Counted from the stretch's first letter, positions 24,971 through 34,952 are shown. The stretch: 64,000 bases of DNA from Micromonospora nigra (GCF_900091585.1 NZ_FMHT01000003.1:3525501-3589500), one strand, 5' to 3'. Program-made: numbers and translations. The notes: generated from the letters alone by a model not told the origin.

Positions 24971-25915
24971 GTGACACGCTTCGTCCTGCGGCGGCTGCTC
25001 CAGTCCGGCGTCGTGCTGCTCGGCGTGACGCTGGTGGTGTTCCTGCTCCTGCAACTGGTGCCCGGCGACCCGGTACGGGTGGCGCTTGGCACCCGCTTCG
25101 ACCCGGAGACGTACGAGGCACTGCGGAGCCGGGCCGGGCTGGACCGGCCGCTGCCGGTGCAGTACGTCAGCTACGTCGGGCACGCCCTGACCGGTGACCT
25201 CGGGGTGAGCTTCCGCAGCGGCCAGCCGGTCACCGCGATCGTGCTGCAACGGCTGCCCGCGACGCTGTCCCTGGCCGTCACCGCGGTCGTCTTCGCGCTG
25301 CTGGTCGCCTTCCCGCTCGGGGTGTTGTCGGCCCTGCGCAGCGGCTCGTTGTTCGACCATGCGGCCCGGCTGTTCAGTCAGTTCGGGGTCTCGGTGCCGG
25401 ACTTCTGGATGGGCATCATGGGCATCCTGCTCTTCGCGGGGGTGCTCGGCTGGCTGCCGCCGTCGGGCTACGTCGCCCTCACCGAGGATCCCGCCGGCTG
25501 GGCCTCCCACGTGGTGCTGCCGGCGGTGACGGTCGGCCTGGTGACCGCCTCGATTCTCACCCGGTTCATCCGTTCCTCCGTGCTGGAGGTGCTCTCCGAG
25601 GACTACGTCCGCACCGCCGAGGCGAAGGGCCTGCGGGCCCGGGTGGTGGTGCTGCGGCACGTCCTGCGCAACGCGCTGATCCCGGTGGTCACCGTCGTGG
25701 CGGTGCAACTGGCCAGCCTGCTCGGCGGCGTGATCGTGATCGAGGTGCTGTTCGCCTGGCCCGGCGTGGGCCGGCTCACCTACGACGCGGTGCAGGCCCG
25801 GGACTATCCGGTGCTGCAGGGCGCGATCCTGTTCGTGGCCGCCCTGTTCCTGCTGGTCAATCTCCTGGTGGACGTCCTCTACGCCCGCCTCGACCCGAGG
25901 ATCCGGGTTCGATGA
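24971..25915 (+). CDS. ABC transporter permease, DppB/OppB type
   Basis: 314 residues, six predicted membrane helices, starting GVVLLGVTLVVFLLLQLVPGDPVRVALGTRFDPE, the standard N terminus of DppB. The EAA-loop for contact with the ATPase lies in EDYVRTAEAKGLRARVVVLRHVLRNALIPVV. GTG 24971 follows the binding-protein stop by 18 bases. Its stop overlaps the start of the next permease (ATGA). Pairs with the downstream permease to form the channel. Confidence 0.92.
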   Translation: MTRFVLRRLLQSGVVLLGVTLVVFLLLQLVPGDPVRVALGTRFDPETYEALRSRAGLDRPLPVQYVSYVGHALTGDLGVSFRSGQPVTAIVLQRLPATLSLAVTAVVFALLVAFPLGVLSALRSGSLFDHAARLFSQFGVSVPDFWMGIMGILLFAGVLGWLPPSGYVALTEDPAGWASHVVLPAVTVGLVTASILTRFIRSSVLEVLSEDYVRTAEAKGLRARVVVLRHVLRNALIPVVTVVAVQLASLLGGVIVIEVLFAWPGVGRLTYDAVQARDYPVLQGAILFVAALFLLVNLLVDVLYARLDPRIRVR

Positions 25916-26793
25916 GCGGGTCCGGCGGAGCCACCTCGCGGCGGGCGCTGGCGGCGCTGGGCCGCGACCCGCTGGCCGTGACCGGCAGCGCTGTCCTCGC
26001 GTTGCTGGTCGTGGTCGGGGTGGCGGGGGCCTGGCTGGCGCCGTCGGGCGTCAACGAGGTGAACGTCGACCAGATGCTCCAGCCGCCCGGCTGGTCCCAT
26101 CCCTTCGGCACCGACGAACTCGGCCGGGACGTGCTCAGCAGGGTGCTGGTCGCCGCTCGCGTCTCGCTCCAGGTCGGCGCGGTCAGTGTGGGGATCGCCC
26201 TGGCCGTGGGGGTGCCCCTGGGCCTGTTCGCCGGCTACTACCGGGGATGGCTCGACAGCGTGCTCATGCGCTGCATGGACGTGCTGTTCGCATTCCCGGT
26301 CCTGCTGCTCGCCGTGGCCATCGTCGCGGTCCTGGGGCCGGGCCTGACCACCGCCATGATCGCGATCGGCGTGGTCTACACCCCGATCTTCGCCCGCGTC
26401 ACGCGAGCCGGTGTGCTCTCCGTCCGCGAGCAGGTCTTCGTCCGTGCGGCGGTCGCCACGGGCGCGTCCGACCTGCGCATCATGCGCCGGCACGTGCTGC
26501 CCAACATCGCGGCGCCGCTGATCGTGCAGACGTCGCTGTCGCTGGCGTTCGCGATCCTGTCCGAGGCCGCGCTGTCGTTCCTCGGCCTCGGGGTCCAGCC
26601 TCCGGCGCCGGCGTGGGGCCGGATGCTCTACGACGGGCGTGGATTCGTCACCGAGGCCTGGTGGCTGGGCTTCTTCCCCGGCCTCGCGATCTTCCTCACC
26701 GTCCTCGCGTTCAACCTGGTCGGGGACGCGTTGCGGGACGTGCTCGACCCCCGCCAGCTCACCGTCAGCGAGGCGAGGAGGAACGCCGGATGA
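25912..26793 (+). CDS. ABC transporter permease, DppC/OppC type
   Basis: 293 residues with the N-terminal cytoplasmic helix, then LAVTGSAVLALLVVVGVAGAWLAPSG, HPFGTDELGRDVLSRVLVAARVSL (family signature) and an EAA loop in EQVFVRAAVATGASDLRIMRRHVLPNIAAPLIV. About six membrane helices. Start ATG 25912 overlaps the dppB-like stop and its own stop overlaps the ATPase start, so stoichiometric coupled translation is expected. Confidence 0.92.
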   Translation: MSGSGGATSRRALAALGRDPLAVTGSAVLALLVVVGVAGAWLAPSGVNEVNVDQMLQPPGWSHPFGTDELGRDVLSRVLVAARVSLQVGAVSVGIALAVGVPLGLFAGYYRGWLDSVLMRCMDVLFAFPVLLLAVAIVAVLGPGLTTAMIAIGVVYTPIFARVTRAGVLSVREQVFVRAAVATGASDLRIMRRHVLPNIAAPLIVQTSLSLAFAILSEAALSFLGLGVQPPAPAWGRMLYDGRGFVTEAWWLGFFPGLAIFLTVLAFNLVGDALRDVLDPRQLTVSEARRNAG

Positions 26794-27779
26794 GCGACGA
26801 ACCCGTCCTGTCCGTCGAGGACCTGACCGTGACGATCGGCACCCGGCGCGGACCGGCCCGTGCGGTCGCCGGCGTCGACTGGTCGGTCCGGGCGGGACAG
26901 ACCCTCGCCCTGGTCGGCGAGTCGGGCAGCGGCAAGAGCATGAGTGTGCTCGCCGCGACCGGCCTCGCGCCCCGATCCGCCCGGGTCACCGGGCAGGTCC
27001 GGCTGCTCGGCACGGACCTCGTCGCGCTGCCGCGCCAGCGGCGTCGGCGGATGCGCGGACGGCACGTCGGGTTCGTCTTCCAGGACCCGATGACCTCGCT
27101 GAACCCGGTGCTGACCGTGGGCCGCCAGATCGGCGAGGCCGGCGAGGAGCACCTCGGGCTGACCCGCCGGGCCGCCCGGTCCCGCGCCGTCGAACTGCTC
27201 GAACTCGTCGGCATCCCGTCCGCCGCCGAGCGGGTGGACTCCTACCCGCACGAGCTCTCCGGTGGCATGCGCCAGCGGGTGGTGATCGCGATGGCCCTGG
27301 TGTGCGAGCCGGACCTGCTGATCGCCGACGAGCCGACGACCGCCCTCGACGTGACCACGCAGGCCCAGATCGTCGAGCTGGTCGCCGACCTGCAACGGCG
27401 GCTGGGAACGGCCGTCGTCTGGATCACCCACGATCTCGGCGTCGTCGCCGGCACCGCCGACACGGTGGCGGTCATGTACGGCGGTCGCATCGTCGAACAG
27501 GGGCCGGTCGACGCCGTCTTCGCCGCCCCGTCGCACCCGTACACCGCCGCGCTGCTGGCGGCGCGGCCCGACCCGGACGCCGGGGTCTCCGAACTGGTCA
27601 CGATTCCGGGGGCGCCACCCAGCCCGCTGGACCTGCCCGCCGGCTGCGCCTTCTGGCCCCGCTGTCCCGTTCGCGGCGACGCCCGGTGCGAACACGAGCT
27701 GCCGCCGCTGGTCGCGGTCTCCACGGACCACCACGTCCGGACCTTCTACCCACACGGATCCGCCCGGGAGGACGGATGA
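26790..27779 (+). CDS. ABC transporter ATPase, DppD/OppD type
   Basis: 329 residues. Walker [10 protein letters not shown]-loop [12 protein letters not shown], signature LSGGMRQRV, Walker [13 protein letters not shown] and the His switch WITHDLGVV are all present. The C-terminal oligopeptide-type extension contains [14 protein letters not shown] and a Cys cluster ([18 protein letters not shown]) that in this subfamily binds an iron-sulfur cluster. ATG 26790 overlaps the upstream permease stop. Forms a heterodimer with the next gene product. Confidence 0.93.
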   Translation: MSDEPVLSVEDLTVTIGTRRGPARAVAGVDWSVRAGQTLALVGESGSGKSMSVLAATGLAPRSARVTGQVRLLGTDLVALPRQRRRRMRGRHVGFVFQDPMTSLNPVLTVGRQIGEAGEEHLGLTRRAARSRAVELLELVGIPSAAERVDSYPHELSGGMRQRVVIAMALVCEPDLLIADEPTTALDVTTQAQIVELVADLQRRLGTAVVWITHDLGVVAGTADTVAVMYGGRIVEQGPVDAVFAAPSHPYTAALLAARPDPDAGVSELVTIPGAPPSPLDLPAGCAFWPRCPVRGDARCEHELPPLVAVSTDHHVRTFYPHGSAREDG

Positions 27780-28786
27780 CCACGGACAGCGCCGCCACCG
27801 AGCCGGTGGCAGAACTGGACGACCTGGCGGTGTGGTTCCCGACGCCGGCCGGCGTGGTACGGGCCGTGGACGGCGTGTCCCTCCAGGTGCGCCGCGGCGA
27901 GACCCTGGGTCTGGTCGGCGAGTCCGGCAGCGGTAAGTCCACCACCGGCCTGGCGCTGCTGCGGCTGGTCGACCCCACCTCCGGCCGGGTCCGGGTGGCC
28001 GGGCAGGACGTGACCGGCTGGTCCCGCCGACGGCTGCGCCGGCTCCGCCGCCGCGTCGCCATGGTGTTCCAGGATCCCCAGGCGTCCCTCGACCCGCGGC
28101 ACACCGTCGCAGCCAGCATCGCCGAGCCGCTCGTCGTGCACCGGCTCGTCGGGGGGCGGGCCGCCCGCCGCGACCGGGTGGCCGAACTGCTCGAGTTGGT
28201 GGGTCTGCGCCGGGATCTCGCCGACCGGCACCCGCACGAACTGTCCGGCGGCCAGCGGCAGCGGGTGGGCATCGCCCGGGCCCTGGCCGGGGAGCCGGAC
28301 CTGATCGTCCTCGACGAACCGATCGCCTCCCTGGACCTGAGCGTGCAGGCGCAGATCATGAACCTGCTCCGGAGCCTGCAGCGGGACCTCGGGCTCACCT
28401 ACCTGTTCATCGCCCACGACCTGGCCGCGGTCGAGCACATGAGTGACCAGGTGGCCGTGATGTATCTGGGCCGGATCGTGGAGAGCGGCACACCGGCGCA
28501 GATCTGGCGAGAGCCCGCCCACCCCTACACCGCCGCTCTCCTGTCGGCCGTGCCGGTGGCCGATCCGCGGGTCGAGCGGAGCCGCCGGAGGATCATTCTC
28601 GCCGGCGACATCCCCAGCCCGATCGATCCGCCTGCTGGCTGCCGGTTCCGGACCCGGTGCCCCCAGGCCCGGCCCGACTGCGCCCGGACCGACCCGGTGC
28701 TCGCCGAGGTCGACCCCGGACACCGGGCGGCCTGCCTGTTCGCCGGGGAGGCCGTACGCGCGATGCGGGCAGAGGCCGCCGGATAG
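27776..28786 (+). CDS. ABC transporter ATPase, DppF/OppF type
   Basis: 336 residues. Walker [11 protein letters not shown]-loop [16 protein letters not shown], signature [15 protein letters not shown], Walker [13 protein letters not shown], switch [15 protein letters not shown]-terminal [13 protein letters not shown] and Cys cluster ([14 protein letters not shown]). Last gene of the operon and overlapped at its start (ATGA) by the DppD-type gene. All five components are therefore present and intact. Confidence 0.93.
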   Translation: MTTDSAATEPVAELDDLAVWFPTPAGVVRAVDGVSLQVRRGETLGLVGESGSGKSTTGLALLRLVDPTSGRVRVAGQDVTGWSRRRLRRLRRRVAMVFQDPQASLDPRHTVAASIAEPLVVHRLVGGRAARRDRVAELLELVGLRRDLADRHPHELSGGQRQRVGIARALAGEPDLIVLDEPIASLDLSVQAQIMNLLRSLQRDLGLTYLFIAHDLAAVEHMSDQVAVMYLGRIVESGTPAQIWREPAHPYTAALLSAVPVADPRVERSRRRIILAGDIPSPIDPPAGCRFRTRCPQARPDCARTDPVLAEVDPGHRAACLFAGEAVRAMRAEAAG

Positions 28787-28988
28787 CGGACGAGCCGGTT
28801 CGAAGGCCCTGCTCGGCGGGTTATTCCACCATTTTCTGATGCCCGCCCGCCTGTCGCCCGAGCCGGCGTTCGGGCGCATGCTTATTGCTGCCAGGTGATC
28901 CTTGTCACACCGAATCGAGGTTCACATCGACCCCGTTGTGTTGAGAGTCTGCGAATAGACCGCAGCCACTCGCGAAAGGACAAGGCGC

Positions 28989-29495
28989 GTGCACGTGACG
29001 ACACGGTTGGCAGCCATTTTCACGGTGACGGTAATGGTCTTGACGGGGACAGCCAACGCGGCGCAGGCTGCGGAACAGGACGAGTCGGCTCCCATCGCCG
29101 CGCGAGGTGACGCCTCGTACCGACCGGAGCCCTCGCTCATGGCCAGCGGCAGTTGCGGGGTGCGAGTCGACCTTCCGCACCCGTCCTACACGACCGCGAA
29201 CCAGATCCACACCCGGGTCGAATCCTTCTGTCAGGGCAGCACAATCGTCAACAACACCATCACCGGGAAAAGCTACCGATCGCGGTGGTACGGGTGGGAG
29301 CACATGAAGACGAAGACCACCGGCCCGAAAACCGCGTGGCGCGTCCGGGTGACGGTCGACGTGAACTGTGACAACGGTTCCTGGCACCGTTGGCGCACCG
29401 AGGGCTACGGCAGCGGAATCCTCGACGGCCAGCCGGTGAGCGCCGCCGCCTACGAAGAGAACGACGACGAGATTCAATGCGGTGCGAATAACTGA
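28989..29495 (+). CDS. Small secreted protein of unknown function
   Basis: 168 residues with a Sec signal peptide (RLAAIFTVTVMVLTGTANAAQAAE). The mature part is about 140 residues with four Cys (SCGVRV, SFCQGS, VNCDNG, IQCGAN) that could form two disulfides, and an Asn/Thr/Trp-rich centre. GTG 28989 is favoured by GAAAGGA nine bases upstream. The next gene overlaps its end by 14 bases. No family recognised. Confidence 0.65.
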   Translation: MHVTTRLAAIFTVTVMVLTGTANAAQAAEQDESAPIAARGDASYRPEPSLMASGSCGVRVDLPHPSYTTANQIHTRVESFCQGSTIVNNTITGKSYRSRWYGWEHMKTKTTGPKTAWRVRVTVDVNCDNGSWHRWRTEGYGSGILDGQPVSAAAYEENDDEIQCGANN

Positions 29496-30156
29496 TTCGT
29501 GCTCTAACCCGCACCTGTGGCGGCCGGCCGCCACCGCGTGGACCCGCGCGGTGGCGGCCGCCGTCATGGCGCTCGCCGTGACGGCAGGATGCGGCTCGAC
29601 GCCGGAGGGCAGGGACCAGCCGACAACCGGTGAAGCCCGACAGGACCTCGCTCCGTACCTGCCCGACGCGCTGCTCACCGCGCCGCTGACGCCGCCCCGA
29701 CTGACCATGGTCGCTCCCACACACCGGACGCCTCTGCGTCGGATCGCAGTTGACTGGTCCGCGCGTGGAGGGCCGGTGGCAGGGCCCGCCGACCACGTCG
29801 ACTGGCCGACGGTCCGGCTGACCGGACCGGACCGTCGGGCTACTCTGGAGTTCGACACGAACCAGTTGCCGTCCCGGGTCGTCGTCTATCGCTATCCGCG
29901 GGTGGGCGTCGACGGCGTTCCTGACGAGACCACCGGCACCGAGACGATCTGCGGCTTCTCCCGCCCCACCGCAACGTGCTCGCGCACCGGTGACGGCACC
30001 GCGCCGGCACGGGTCAGCGTGGCGATCGAGGCGGACGACCTCCCCTACTTGGTTGTCCACGCTGCGTGGCCGCTGCTCACGGGGCGGCGCCCCGGCGCCG
30101 ACGTGTCCGTCGTGTCGGCATCATGGGTGATCAGAGTCGACAAGGTGAGGGAATGA
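29482..30156 (+). CDS. Putative lipoprotein of unknown function
   Basis: 224 residues. A hydrophobic segment AVAAAVMALAVTAGC ends in a lipobox Cys near residue 37, so the protein is probably lipid-anchored outside the membrane; the N terminus before it is long, and a later start is possible. The mature domain is Pro/Thr/Arg-rich without recognised motifs, and two Cys (ICGFSRPTATCSRT) lie close together. It overlaps the preceding secreted-protein gene by 14 bases, suggesting a shared transcript. Confidence 0.55.
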   Translation: MRITDSCSNPHLWRPAATAWTRAVAAAVMALAVTAGCGSTPEGRDQPTTGEARQDLAPYLPDALLTAPLTPPRLTMVAPTHRTPLRRIAVDWSARGGPVAGPADHVDWPTVRLTGPDRRATLEFDTNQLPSRVVVYRYPRVGVDGVPDETTGTETICGFSRPTATCSRTGDGTAPARVSVAIEADDLPYLVVHAAWPLLTGRRPGADVSVVSASWVIRVDKVRE

Positions 30157-30157
30157 C

Positions 30158-30727
30158 GTGCAACTGGACATGCCCGGGTGGCTCTCACTCGTGACCCGCG
30201 CGGCGGTGACCTCGGCGGTCGCCACCGTCGAGACGGCCGACCCCTCCGGTGTCGTGCGGGTGGTCTCCGAGCACCACCTGCGCGCCGAGAGTCTGCTGCG
30301 TTGGTCGTACGCCGTGAAGGACGACCACGGTGAATCCCACAGCTCGTGCGACGGTCGGGAGTTGGTGCAGGTGAGTGGCACCCGTAAGCCCGTCCGCTCC
30401 CGGGTGCCGGACGAGTCGGCGGTCGACGACCCGTGGTACTTCTACTCGTGGCCGGCCGCCGTGGACGCCTGGTTCGTGGAGATGCTGCGGCCGGTGGACC
30501 TCCTCGCCCGGGTCGTGGTGTCCACGGTCGAACAGGATGCTGCCGGTGCCGTCCACATCGGGGCCGGTCCGATGGGTAACGAGCCAGCACCGTACAACGG
30601 GTTCTCCCTGCCCGACGGGCGCGCTCTGCGGATCACCCTCGACACCGCGCGGGGCTGCCTGTCCGAGGTGCTCGTGTCGACCGCAGGTCGACCAGCCCGG
30701 ACGTACCGCCTGACGCACCTGCGCTGA
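30158..30727 (+). CDS. Hypothetical protein, 189 aa
   Basis: Starts at GTG 30158, one base after the preceding stop, so it is probably co-expressed. No signal peptide. Trp/Asp-rich central part (VDDPWYFYSWPAAVDAWFVEML) and a C-terminal strand-rich segment (GFSLPDGRALRITLDTARGCLSEVLVS). Not recognised; the shape suggests a compact cytosolic alpha/beta protein. Confidence 0.55.
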   Translation: MQLDMPGWLSLVTRAAVTSAVATVETADPSGVVRVVSEHHLRAESLLRWSYAVKDDHGESHSSCDGRELVQVSGTRKPVRSRVPDESAVDDPWYFYSWPAAVDAWFVEMLRPVDLLARVVVSTVEQDAAGAVHIGAGPMGNEPAPYNGFSLPDGRALRITLDTARGCLSEVLVSTAGRPARTYRLTHLR

Positions 30728-30848
30728 GGGGCAGCCAGCCGCCGGTTCCCCACCAGTCGGTACCGCCCGCCGACCAGGTGCCGCCCGCGCGGCTGCGGCA
30801 GGCCCCGAGCGACCGCCGTCGCAGACGCGTTCCACACCGGGTTGCCGA

Positions 30849-31874
30849 TTGACTACGCTGCATCCGCGCGGTGTGGCAAGGCCCGCCGAGGGTGCTCCGA
30901 GGGGAACGGCTGGTGCGTTGGTCATCCGGTATCTGACCATTTCGACAATGGCCGCGGTTCTGGTGATGGTGCTGCTCGGCGTGGCCGAACTGGCCCGATG
31001 GCTCGCCCGGCTCCCCGTTCTGGTGCGCCTGGAGCGTCGGTGGCACGGGATTCCGCAGGACCGTTGGGTGTCGGCAGCGGCGATTCCCCTGGCCACTGTC
31101 GTCGCTCAGATTCCCGTCTCGTACGGGATCAACCTGGTCAGCGACGCCGGCGGAGAGCGTGGCGCGCAGGGCGTGTTCTGGATACTGGTGGGAGTGGGGC
31201 TGGCCGGCTGGTACCTCTCGCGATACGCCGCTGGCAGCTACCACCGGCTGACCCCGAAGGCCCGCTATCGGACGGTGGTGGCTCGGGCCGAGGCCATCCT
31301 CACCGACTCGAAGCAGCCTGACCTGCGTTCCCGTGCGGCGGTGCGTACCGAGCTGTTGCGGGTGAACCGCGTCGGCTGTCGGCTCGCCACCTTCGACGAC
31401 GGCGGCTGGCGGGCCGCACTCGGCCGGGAGCGGCGGTGGCTGGTCATGGTCACCGCCCTGGCCCTTGTGCCGCCGGTGTCGCTGGTGGCGTTCTGCTTCC
31501 ACCAGATGGCGACGGGTGTTCCGGCCGGACGGCTGGCTCCGGGCCTCGTGATCGGGGGCGGCACGGCCGCTTGCCTGCTGCTCGCCACGGCAAGCCGCCG
31601 GTACCGGATCCGCACCGAACGTCAGGAGCTCGGTCGGGAACTCACGAGAGGCACGGGCGACCTGCTCCGTGTCCTCGTCGACCCGGCGACGAGGACGCCG
31701 GTACCGGCAGAGGTGCTCGACGAGATCGGTGCCGCACTGCGCCGTACCTTCGGCTGGCATCCTCGTCCGGTCGCCCGCAGGCCGCGGGTGGAAGGAACGG
31801 CGATGCAGATCCGTGACCACCGAGGACACCAGCGCCCGCAAGCTGCGCGTTGTGGCAGGCGACATTTGGTTTGA
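30849..31874 (+). CDS. Membrane protein of unknown function
   Basis: Up to 341 residues. Four hydrophobic stretches: YLTISTMAAVLVMVLLGVAELA, WVSAAAIPLATVVAQIPVSY, GVFWILVGVGLAGWYLS and a pair near WLVMVTALALVPPVSLVAFCF and GLVIGGGTAACLLLA. Between them is a soluble loop rich in Arg/Ala. The start is unclear: TTG 30849 opens the frame, GTG 30873 and TTG 30918 (behind GAGGGGAA) are alternatives. Ends 90 bases before cydA. No family recognised. Confidence 0.5.
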   Translation: MTTLHPRGVARPAEGAPRGTAGALVIRYLTISTMAAVLVMVLLGVAELARWLARLPVLVRLERRWHGIPQDRWVSAAAIPLATVVAQIPVSYGINLVSDAGGERGAQGVFWILVGVGLAGWYLSRYAAGSYHRLTPKARYRTVVARAEAILTDSKQPDLRSRAAVRTELLRVNRVGCRLATFDDGGWRAALGRERRWLVMVTALALVPPVSLVAFCFHQMATGVPAGRLAPGLVIGGGTAACLLLATASRRYRIRTERQELGRELTRGTGDLLRVLVDPATRTPVPAEVLDEIGAALRRTFGWHPRPVARRPRVEGTAMQIRDHRGHQRPQAARCGRRHLV

Positions 31875-31964
31875 ATGGGATGAAAAGGCATCGGTCGTCG
31901 TACGGTGTTACGGCGGGACTTCCCCCGCAGCGTTCCGGGTGGTGGTCGTGAGGGGGTCTCGCGG

Positions 31965-33389
31965 ATGGATGCGGTCGAGCTGGCTCGGTTCCAGTTCGCG
32001 TCCACCAACATCTTCCACTTCTTCTTCGTCTCCCTGACGGTCGGTCTGGCGTTCTTCATCGCCGTGCTGGAGACGATCGCCTACCGCCGCCACGGGGCCC
32101 GGGAGACGTACGCCCGGATGACGAACTTCTTCGGTCACCTGTTTCTGATCAACTTCGCGGTCGGGGTGGTCACCGGCATCGTGCAGGAGTTCCAGTTCGG
32201 CATGAACTGGAGCGAGTACGCCCGTTTCGTCGGCAACATCTTCGGGGTTCCGCTGGCCCTGGAGGTGCTGATGGCGTTCTTCATCGAAAGCACCTTCATC
32301 GGCCTGTGGTGGTTCGGCAAGGACAAGCTGTCTCCGCTGTTGCGGCTGGGCTGCATCTGGCTGGTGGCGATCGCCACCCAGATCAGTGCCTTCTGGGTGG
32401 TGCTGGCCAACGCCTGGATGCAGCGCCCGGTGGGCTACCGCATCGACGATGAACGGGCCGTCCTCACCAGCTTCAGCGAGGTCGTCTTCAACTACAAGGC
32501 ATGGCTGTACTTCGCCCACGTGCAGGGCAGCGCGTGGACGGTCGCCGGGTTCTTCGCGCTGGCCATCAGCGCGTTCCACCTGCTCCGCCGGCGGGATGTC
32601 GAGGTGTTCTCCCGGGCGTTGCGGGTGGCGTTGGTGTTCGCCGCGGTGGGGACGACGTTCTCGGCGACCAGCGGGCACTTCGAGGCGCAGGTCGCCCGCG
32701 CCGACCAGCCGATGAAGTTCGCCGCGATGGAGGCACAGTGGGAGACCTCCGACTCGCCCGCGCCCTGGTCGGTGATCGCCGGGATCGACCAGGACGCGCG
32801 AAGCAACAGCTTCAACGTCGAGATCCCGTACGTGGGCTCGGTGCTTGCCTTCAACCGGCTGGAGGGCCGGTACGAGGGGATGCGCGAACTGAACGAGGAG
32901 TACCAGCGGCTGTACGGGCCGGGGGAGTACATCCCGCCGGTCGCCCCGGTGTACTGGTCGTTCCGGCTGATGGTCGCCATCGGGGTCCTGCTGCTGCTGA
33001 CCGCCTTCACCGGGCTGTTCCTGTGGTGGCGAAGACGCGCCGGCCTGGACCAGACCCGCTGGTACCTGCGGCTGCTCGTCCTGCTGGTGCCACTGCCGTG
33101 GGTGGCGAACTTCCTCGGGTGGATCGTCACCGAACTGGGCCGGCAACCGTTCCTCGTCTACGGCCTGCTCACCGTTCCCGAGGGGGTCAGCGCCAACACC
33201 TTCCGGGAGGTGCTCGTCGGCCTGGTCGGTCTGTGGGTGGTCTACCTCGGCCTCATCGGCTTGGACATCTTCCTGCTGACCAGCACCGCCCGCGCCGGAA
33301 TCAGCCACAAGCCCGAGGCCCAGATCGCCTCCGCGCCACCGCCGAGCTACTTCGGTGAAGGCCTCCAGGACTACGACCGAAGGGCCTGA
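31965..33389 (+). CDS. cydA: Cytochrome bd ubiquinol oxidase subunit I
   Basis: 474 residues, nine predicted membrane helices. The heme b595 axial His is His18 in NIFHFFFVSLTVGLAFF. The acidic pair for proton transfer lies in GVPLALEVLMAFFIESTFIGLWWFG. Further conserved parts are ATSGHFEAQVARADQPMKFAAMEA and GWIVTELGRQPFLVYG (GRQPW in enterobacteria, here GRQPF). The Q-loop is of the short type. Oxidises quinol and reduces O2 with high affinity. ATG 31965 has AGGGGG eight bases upstream. No cydCD assembly genes follow, so they must be elsewhere. Confidence 0.95.
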   Translation: MDAVELARFQFASTNIFHFFFVSLTVGLAFFIAVLETIAYRRHGARETYARMTNFFGHLFLINFAVGVVTGIVQEFQFGMNWSEYARFVGNIFGVPLALEVLMAFFIESTFIGLWWFGKDKLSPLLRLGCIWLVAIATQISAFWVVLANAWMQRPVGYRIDDERAVLTSFSEVVFNYKAWLYFAHVQGSAWTVAGFFALAISAFHLLRRRDVEVFSRALRVALVFAAVGTTFSATSGHFEAQVARADQPMKFAAMEAQWETSDSPAPWSVIAGIDQDARSNSFNVEIPYVGSVLAFNRLEGRYEGMRELNEEYQRLYGPGEYIPPVAPVYWSFRLMVAIGVLLLLTAFTGLFLWWRRRAGLDQTRWYLRLLVLLVPLPWVANFLGWIVTELGRQPFLVYGLLTVPEGVSANTFREVLVGLVGLWVVYLGLIGLDIFLLTSTARAGISHKPEAQIASAPPPSYFGEGLQDYDRRA

Positions 33390-33391
33390 GC

Positions 33392-34426
33392 GTGGACCTG
33401 GTGACCCTGTGGTTCTGGCTGGTGGCCCTCACCTTCACCCTCTACTTCTTCCTGGAGGGCTTCGACTTCGGCGTCGACATCCTGCGACCGCTGCTGGCCC
33501 GCAACGAAGCCGAGGAGCGCGCGCTGACCGGCACCATCGGGCCGTTCTGGGACGGCAACGAGGTGTGGGTGATCGCCGCCGCCGGCCTGATGTTCTCCAC
33601 GTTCCCCGGCTGGTACGGGGCGGTGTTCAGCGGCCTGTACCCGGTGTTCATCCTGATCCTGCTCGCCCTCCTGCTGCGGGGGGTCTCCTTCGAGTACCGC
33701 AACCAGGTCAGCCACCAGCGGTGGCGCGACGTCTGGGACTGGATGTCCTTCGGCGGCAGCCTCCTTCCGGCGTTCCTCTGGGGCGTGGTGATGGCGAAGA
33801 TGATCGAAGGGCTGCCGGTGAACCAGGACGAGCGGGTCGTCGGTGGCCTGGAGACGGTGTTCACGCCCTTCTCCCTGGTCGGCGGATCGGCCACCCTGCT
33901 GCTGTTCATGCTGCACGGCGCGAACTTCCTGCTGCTGCGGCTACCCGTCGACTCGACCCTGCACCAGCGGGCCCGCACCGCCGCGCTGCGCTGGGGTTCC
34001 CTCGCCACCGTCGCCACCGTCGGCTTCGTCGTCATGGGGTACGTCACCGAGGGCCTGTTCGCGAACTTCGGCATCCTGCCGTGGCTGTTCCCCATCGCCG
34101 CGTTCGCCACCCTCGCCACCATCTGGCTGGCTCTGTCCCTGCGCCGCGACGTGCTTGCCTTCACCATGAGCGGCCTGACGATCGTCTTCGCCACCGTCAC
34201 GGTGTTCCTGGCCCTCTACACGCGGGGCAACGTGCTGCCCTCCACCCTCGACCCCGCATGGAGCCTGACCCTGGGTGACACCGCTGCGGAGAACTACACC
34301 CTCGTGCTGATGACCTGGGTCGGCGCGGTCTTCCTGCCCCTGATCATCGGCTACCAGGTGTGGAACTACCACGTCTTCCGCGAACGGGTGCGCCCCCACG
34401 AAGGCGGCCTCGACCAGGGGTACTGA
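33392..34426 (+). CDS. cydB: Cytochrome bd ubiquinol oxidase subunit II
   Basis: 344 residues, eight predicted helices. Begins LVTLWFWLVALTFTLYFFLEGFDFGVDILRPLLARNEAEERALTGTIGPFWDGNEVWVIAAAG, the CydB signature region with the conserved GFDFG and WDGNEVWL-type motifs. GTG 33392 follows the cydA stop by 2 bases, so the two subunits are translationally linked. Forms the membrane heterodimer with CydA. Confidence 0.95.
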   Translation: MDLVTLWFWLVALTFTLYFFLEGFDFGVDILRPLLARNEAEERALTGTIGPFWDGNEVWVIAAAGLMFSTFPGWYGAVFSGLYPVFILILLALLLRGVSFEYRNQVSHQRWRDVWDWMSFGGSLLPAFLWGVVMAKMIEGLPVNQDERVVGGLETVFTPFSLVGGSATLLLFMLHGANFLLLRLPVDSTLHQRARTAALRWGSLATVATVGFVVMGYVTEGLFANFGILPWLFPIAAFATLATIWLALSLRRDVLAFTMSGLTIVFATVTVFLALYTRGNVLPSTLDPAWSLTLGDTAAENYTLVLMTWVGAVFLPLIIGYQVWNYHVFRERVRPHEGGLDQGY

Positions 34427-34502
34427 CTCCACGCCGGCCAGGAAGACGTTCGGGGCTTCAGCCTGGTCACGCCACGCGCAGGCCAGCCGGCCCGGGAGGC
34501 GC

Positions 34503-34937
34503 TCACGCCACGACGGACCGGCGGCTCCGAACGGCTGGGCACACGGTCTCCGACCGGCCAGCGTCCGCTGCGCTCGCGGTGACCGGCGCGTACATCTCGA
34601 TCTTCCGGTCGACGACCGCGAGATCCGCCTGCAACTGATCAAGGCGGCTGAGCACCTGCTCGCGGTGCTCGAGCAGCAGCGCCCGGCGGTCGGCCTCGTT
34701 GCCGGGGCCCTGCCGGCAGAGCGCCGAGTAGCGGCGCATTCCCTCGATCGGCATCCCTGTCGCCCGCAGCTTCGTCAAGATGGTGATCATCCCCAGGTCG
34801 GCCGCGGTGTAGCGGCGGTGCCCGTTCCGCTCCCGCGGTGGCGGTTCGATCAATCCGGCCCGCTCGTAGTAGCGCAGCGTGTGAGCGGTGAGGCCGGTTC
34901 GGGCCACCATCTCGGCGATGGAGTAGCTCTCGGTCAT
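34503..34937 (-). CDS. MerR-family transcriptional regulator
   Basis: 144 residues. N-terminal MerR winged helix (YSIAEMVARTGLTAHTLRYYERAGLIEPPPRERNGHRRYTAADLGMI) and a coiled-coil dimer helix (EHREQVLSRLDQLQADLAVVDRKIEMY). The cysteines expected of metal-sensing members are not arranged as metal sites, so a small-molecule or redox sensor is likelier. Divergent to the aldo-keto reductase gene with a palindrome in the shared promoter. Confidence 0.88.
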   Translation of the reverse strand: MTESYSIAEMVARTGLTAHTLRYYERAGLIEPPPRERNGHRRYTAADLGMITILTKLRATGMPIEGMRRYSALCRQGPGNEADRRALLLEHREQVLSRLDQLQADLAVVDRKIEMYAPVTASAADAGRSETVCPAVRSRRSVVA

Positions 34938-34952
34938 GGCCGAATCCTAGGG

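Noticed and set aside
28855..28876. Hairpin CGCCCGA/TCGGGCG after the peptide-transporter operon
   Set aside because: Only seven base pairs and no U-tract; a terminator here is possible but not well supported.
34430..34502. Possible convergent terminator between cydB and the MerR gene
   Set aside because: No stem of more than about six bases is evident; the stretch is simply GC-rich.
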